From the NCBI GenBank assembly GCA_964036275.1, contig OZ038435.1, forward strand, positions 558,001-622,000: a stretch of DNA of 64,000 nucleotides. Direction: 5' to 3'. Positions 62,250-64,000 of this stretch are shown piece by piece. Made by a program: the position numbers and the translations under genes. Each line of letters starts with the position of its first letter. Position 1 is the first letter of the stretch. This stretch comes from Litoditis marina (Eukaryota > Nematoda > Chromadorea > Rhabditida > Rhabditidae). The notes beneath the pieces are model-generated. The model saw only the letters and a program-made list of their open reading frames with translations. It ran no database searches and was not told where the DNA came from.

Positions 62250-63250
62250 TGAAGTATTCTATTCCTGACGTCCTTCAGAATTCTGGAGACCGGATGACGT
62301 CATTTTTGAAAAGTGCAAAGTTGACGTCACATATATTTTCAAATGATGGTAATATCTTAGAAAGGGTCAATTAGCGGAGAAACTCAATTTAAGAGTAACG
62401 TATTCTGAGATTCTGGAGACCAGATGACGTCATTTTTGAAAAGTGCAAAGTTGACGTCACATATATTTTTAAACGAAGGTAATATCTTAGAAAGGGTTAA
62501 TTAACGGAGAAACTCAATCTAAGAGTGACGTATTCTGAGATTCTGGAGACCAGATGACGTCATTTTTGAAAAGTGCAAAGTTGACGTCACATATATCTTT
62601 AAACGATGGTAATATCTTAGAAAGGGTCAATTAACGGTGAAACTCGATCTGAGAGTGATGTATTCTGGGATTCTGGAGACCAGATGACGTCGATTTTGAA
62701 AAGTGCAAAGTTGACGTCACATATATCTTTAAACGATGGTAATATCTTAGAAAGGGTCAATTAACCGTGAAACTCAATCTGAGAGTGATGTATTCTGGGA
62801 TTCTGGAGACCAGGTGACGTCGATTTTGAAAAGTGCAAAGTTGACGTCACATATATCTTTAAACGATGGTAATATCTTGGAAAGGGTCAATTAACGGTAA
62901 AACTCAATCTGAGAGTGATGTATTCTGGGATTCTGGAGACCAGATTACGTCGATTCTGAAAAGTGCAAAGTTGACGTCACATATATTTTCAAATGCTGAA
63001 AATATCTTAAAAATGGTACATTAACGACGAAACTTTATCTAAATATGACTTATTCTGGAAATCAGAAGGCCAGATGACGTCAACTTTTAAAAAATTGACG
63101 TGAAATATGTTTTCGAATGCTGAAAGTTTCTTAGAAATGGTCAATTCACGATGAAACTTCATTCAAACATGACGTATTCTGGAATTCTGAAAAGCAAAGG
63201 GCAGAAAGTAAGTTTTTAGAACTGCAATGTTGACGTCATATTTTTCTCAA
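62250..63250. repeat. 130-bp tandem satellite with paired TGACGTCA palindromes
   Basis: The block TTCTGGAGACCAGATGACGT starts at 62281, 62411, 62541, 62671, 62801 and 62931, an exact 130-bp period, followed by at least two decayed units. Each unit has two TGACGTCA-type sites 27 bp apart (e.g. 62295 and 62322). In units 4-6 the first site is changed (TGACGTCG or TTACGTCG), while the second is intact in all six. Confidence 0.9.
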
Positions 63251-63335
63251 ATGATAGTAATACTTGGCAAGTGGTTCATTAAGAAAACAATTTTATCTGC
63301 ACCGTACAGATCAAACCACATACCTACGGCATGTA

Positions 63336-64000
63336 TACAAAAAGAGAAAAATTCATGAAAAAGTGGGGGCCCAACGAATGTAAGATTTGTCTTCTGCTGT
63401 GCGCCCCTTAGACAACTACTCTCAAATGGAACAGCTACTGCTACAAAAATCGAAAAATAATCATGTATAACTGTTAATTACAAACATACAAAAGTCGTAA
63501 AATATTTTCTCAAACCTGTAAACTAGAATCTGTAAATAACCGAAAAATACTAATATACTCAAGTATAACTGTTCATTACAAACATACTAAAGTCGTAAAA
63601 TATTCTCTCAAACCTGTAAACTAGAGTCTACAAATCACAGATGTTAACTCAACGTAGTCAATTATAGAGTTTCTGGTTTTGTGCACAATGGTTGGTGTTT
63701 TTGATCATTACTTCAATTCTAGGTGCTATGGTGGTGGTGTAGTGTGGTGTAGGTTTGGCATATTATTCAACAGTTGTTCTCTTTTTCGCAGCTGTGACTT
63801 GTAGATTCTAGTTTACAGGTTTGAGAAAATATTTTACGACTTTAGTATGTTTGTAATGAACAGTTATACTTGAGTATATTAGTATTTTTCGGTTATTTAC
63901 AGATTCTAGTTTACAGGTTTGAGAAAATATTTTACGACTTTTGTATGTTTGTAATTAACAGTTATACATGAGTATTTTTCGGTTTTTGTAGCAGTAGCTG
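63336..64000. mobile_element. large foldback element C, cut by the right window edge
   Basis: It begins CAAAAAGAG..AAAAAGTGGGGGCCCAACGAATG, the outer block of elements A and B in CNOT3 intron 6. The inner arms (about 63430-63640 and 63795-64000) are inverted and each contains two copies of a unit of about 99 bp (TATAACTGTTNATTACAAAC). The right end lies outside the window. Confidence 0.7.

Noticed and set aside
1..64000. CRISPR arrays, bacterial operons, phage or viral genes
   Set aside because: The tandem repeat at 62250-63250 is a satellite of adjacent units without spacers. All genes are intron-bearing animal genes.

Overview
The window is nuclear DNA of a multicellular invertebrate animal. 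It is AT-rich, and its genes are broken into many short exons with canonical GT...AG introns of about 50 bp to 3.6 kb. There is a CR1-like LINE fragment and a heavy load of short inverted-repeat elements. Nothing in it is bacterial or viral. I cannot fix the phylum from the sequence. Almost none of the long open frames is a real gene. Coding sequence was found by joining short exons by splice site, phase and family resemblance.

Layout. (1) Positions 463-5586, minus strand: the front part of a matrix metalloproteinase (propeptide with cysteine switch, furin site, start of the catalytic domain). It runs off the left edge. (2) 5587-13890: no gene I can prove; repeats, a LINE/SINE 3' end and one possible terminal exon near 9.6 kb. 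(3) 13891-25678, plus strand: a complete 20-exon CNOT3, the NOT3/5 subunit of the CCR4-NOT deadenylase. Its 3.4-kb intron 6 is packed with unusual repeats. (4) 28087-29847, minus strand: a complete small brevin-type R-SNARE (VAMP). (5) 32086-39525, minus strand: a complete 14-exon nucleoredoxin (NXN) with the CPPC active site. (6) 39526-50507: mostly repeats, including a 5'-truncated CR1-like LINE at 44975-45890. (7) 50508-57777 and perhaps to 61535, plus strand: a membrane-anchored acyltransferase-like protein of the wax-ester synthase/DGAT (WSD) family, with an acidic coiled-coil extension. (8) 58.4-64 kb: repeats, a 130-bp tandem satellite and the arms of a large hairpin element.

The five genes have unrelated roles: extracellular proteolysis, mRNA decay, vesicle fusion, redox/Wnt control and lipid acylation. 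This is an ordinary stretch of chromosome, not a cluster acting together.

The most unusual content is the repeats. Several elements form long hairpins or arrays built by reiterating one short, often self-complementary word, with a different word at each place: GGCGCC, GAACAATA, GGTAACC, GTTAAC, TCGAAA, runs of G and C, TGACGTCA. At least four dispersed terminal-inverted-repeat (MITE-like) families are also visible. One pair of inverted copies brackets an open, coding-like 165-bp segment.
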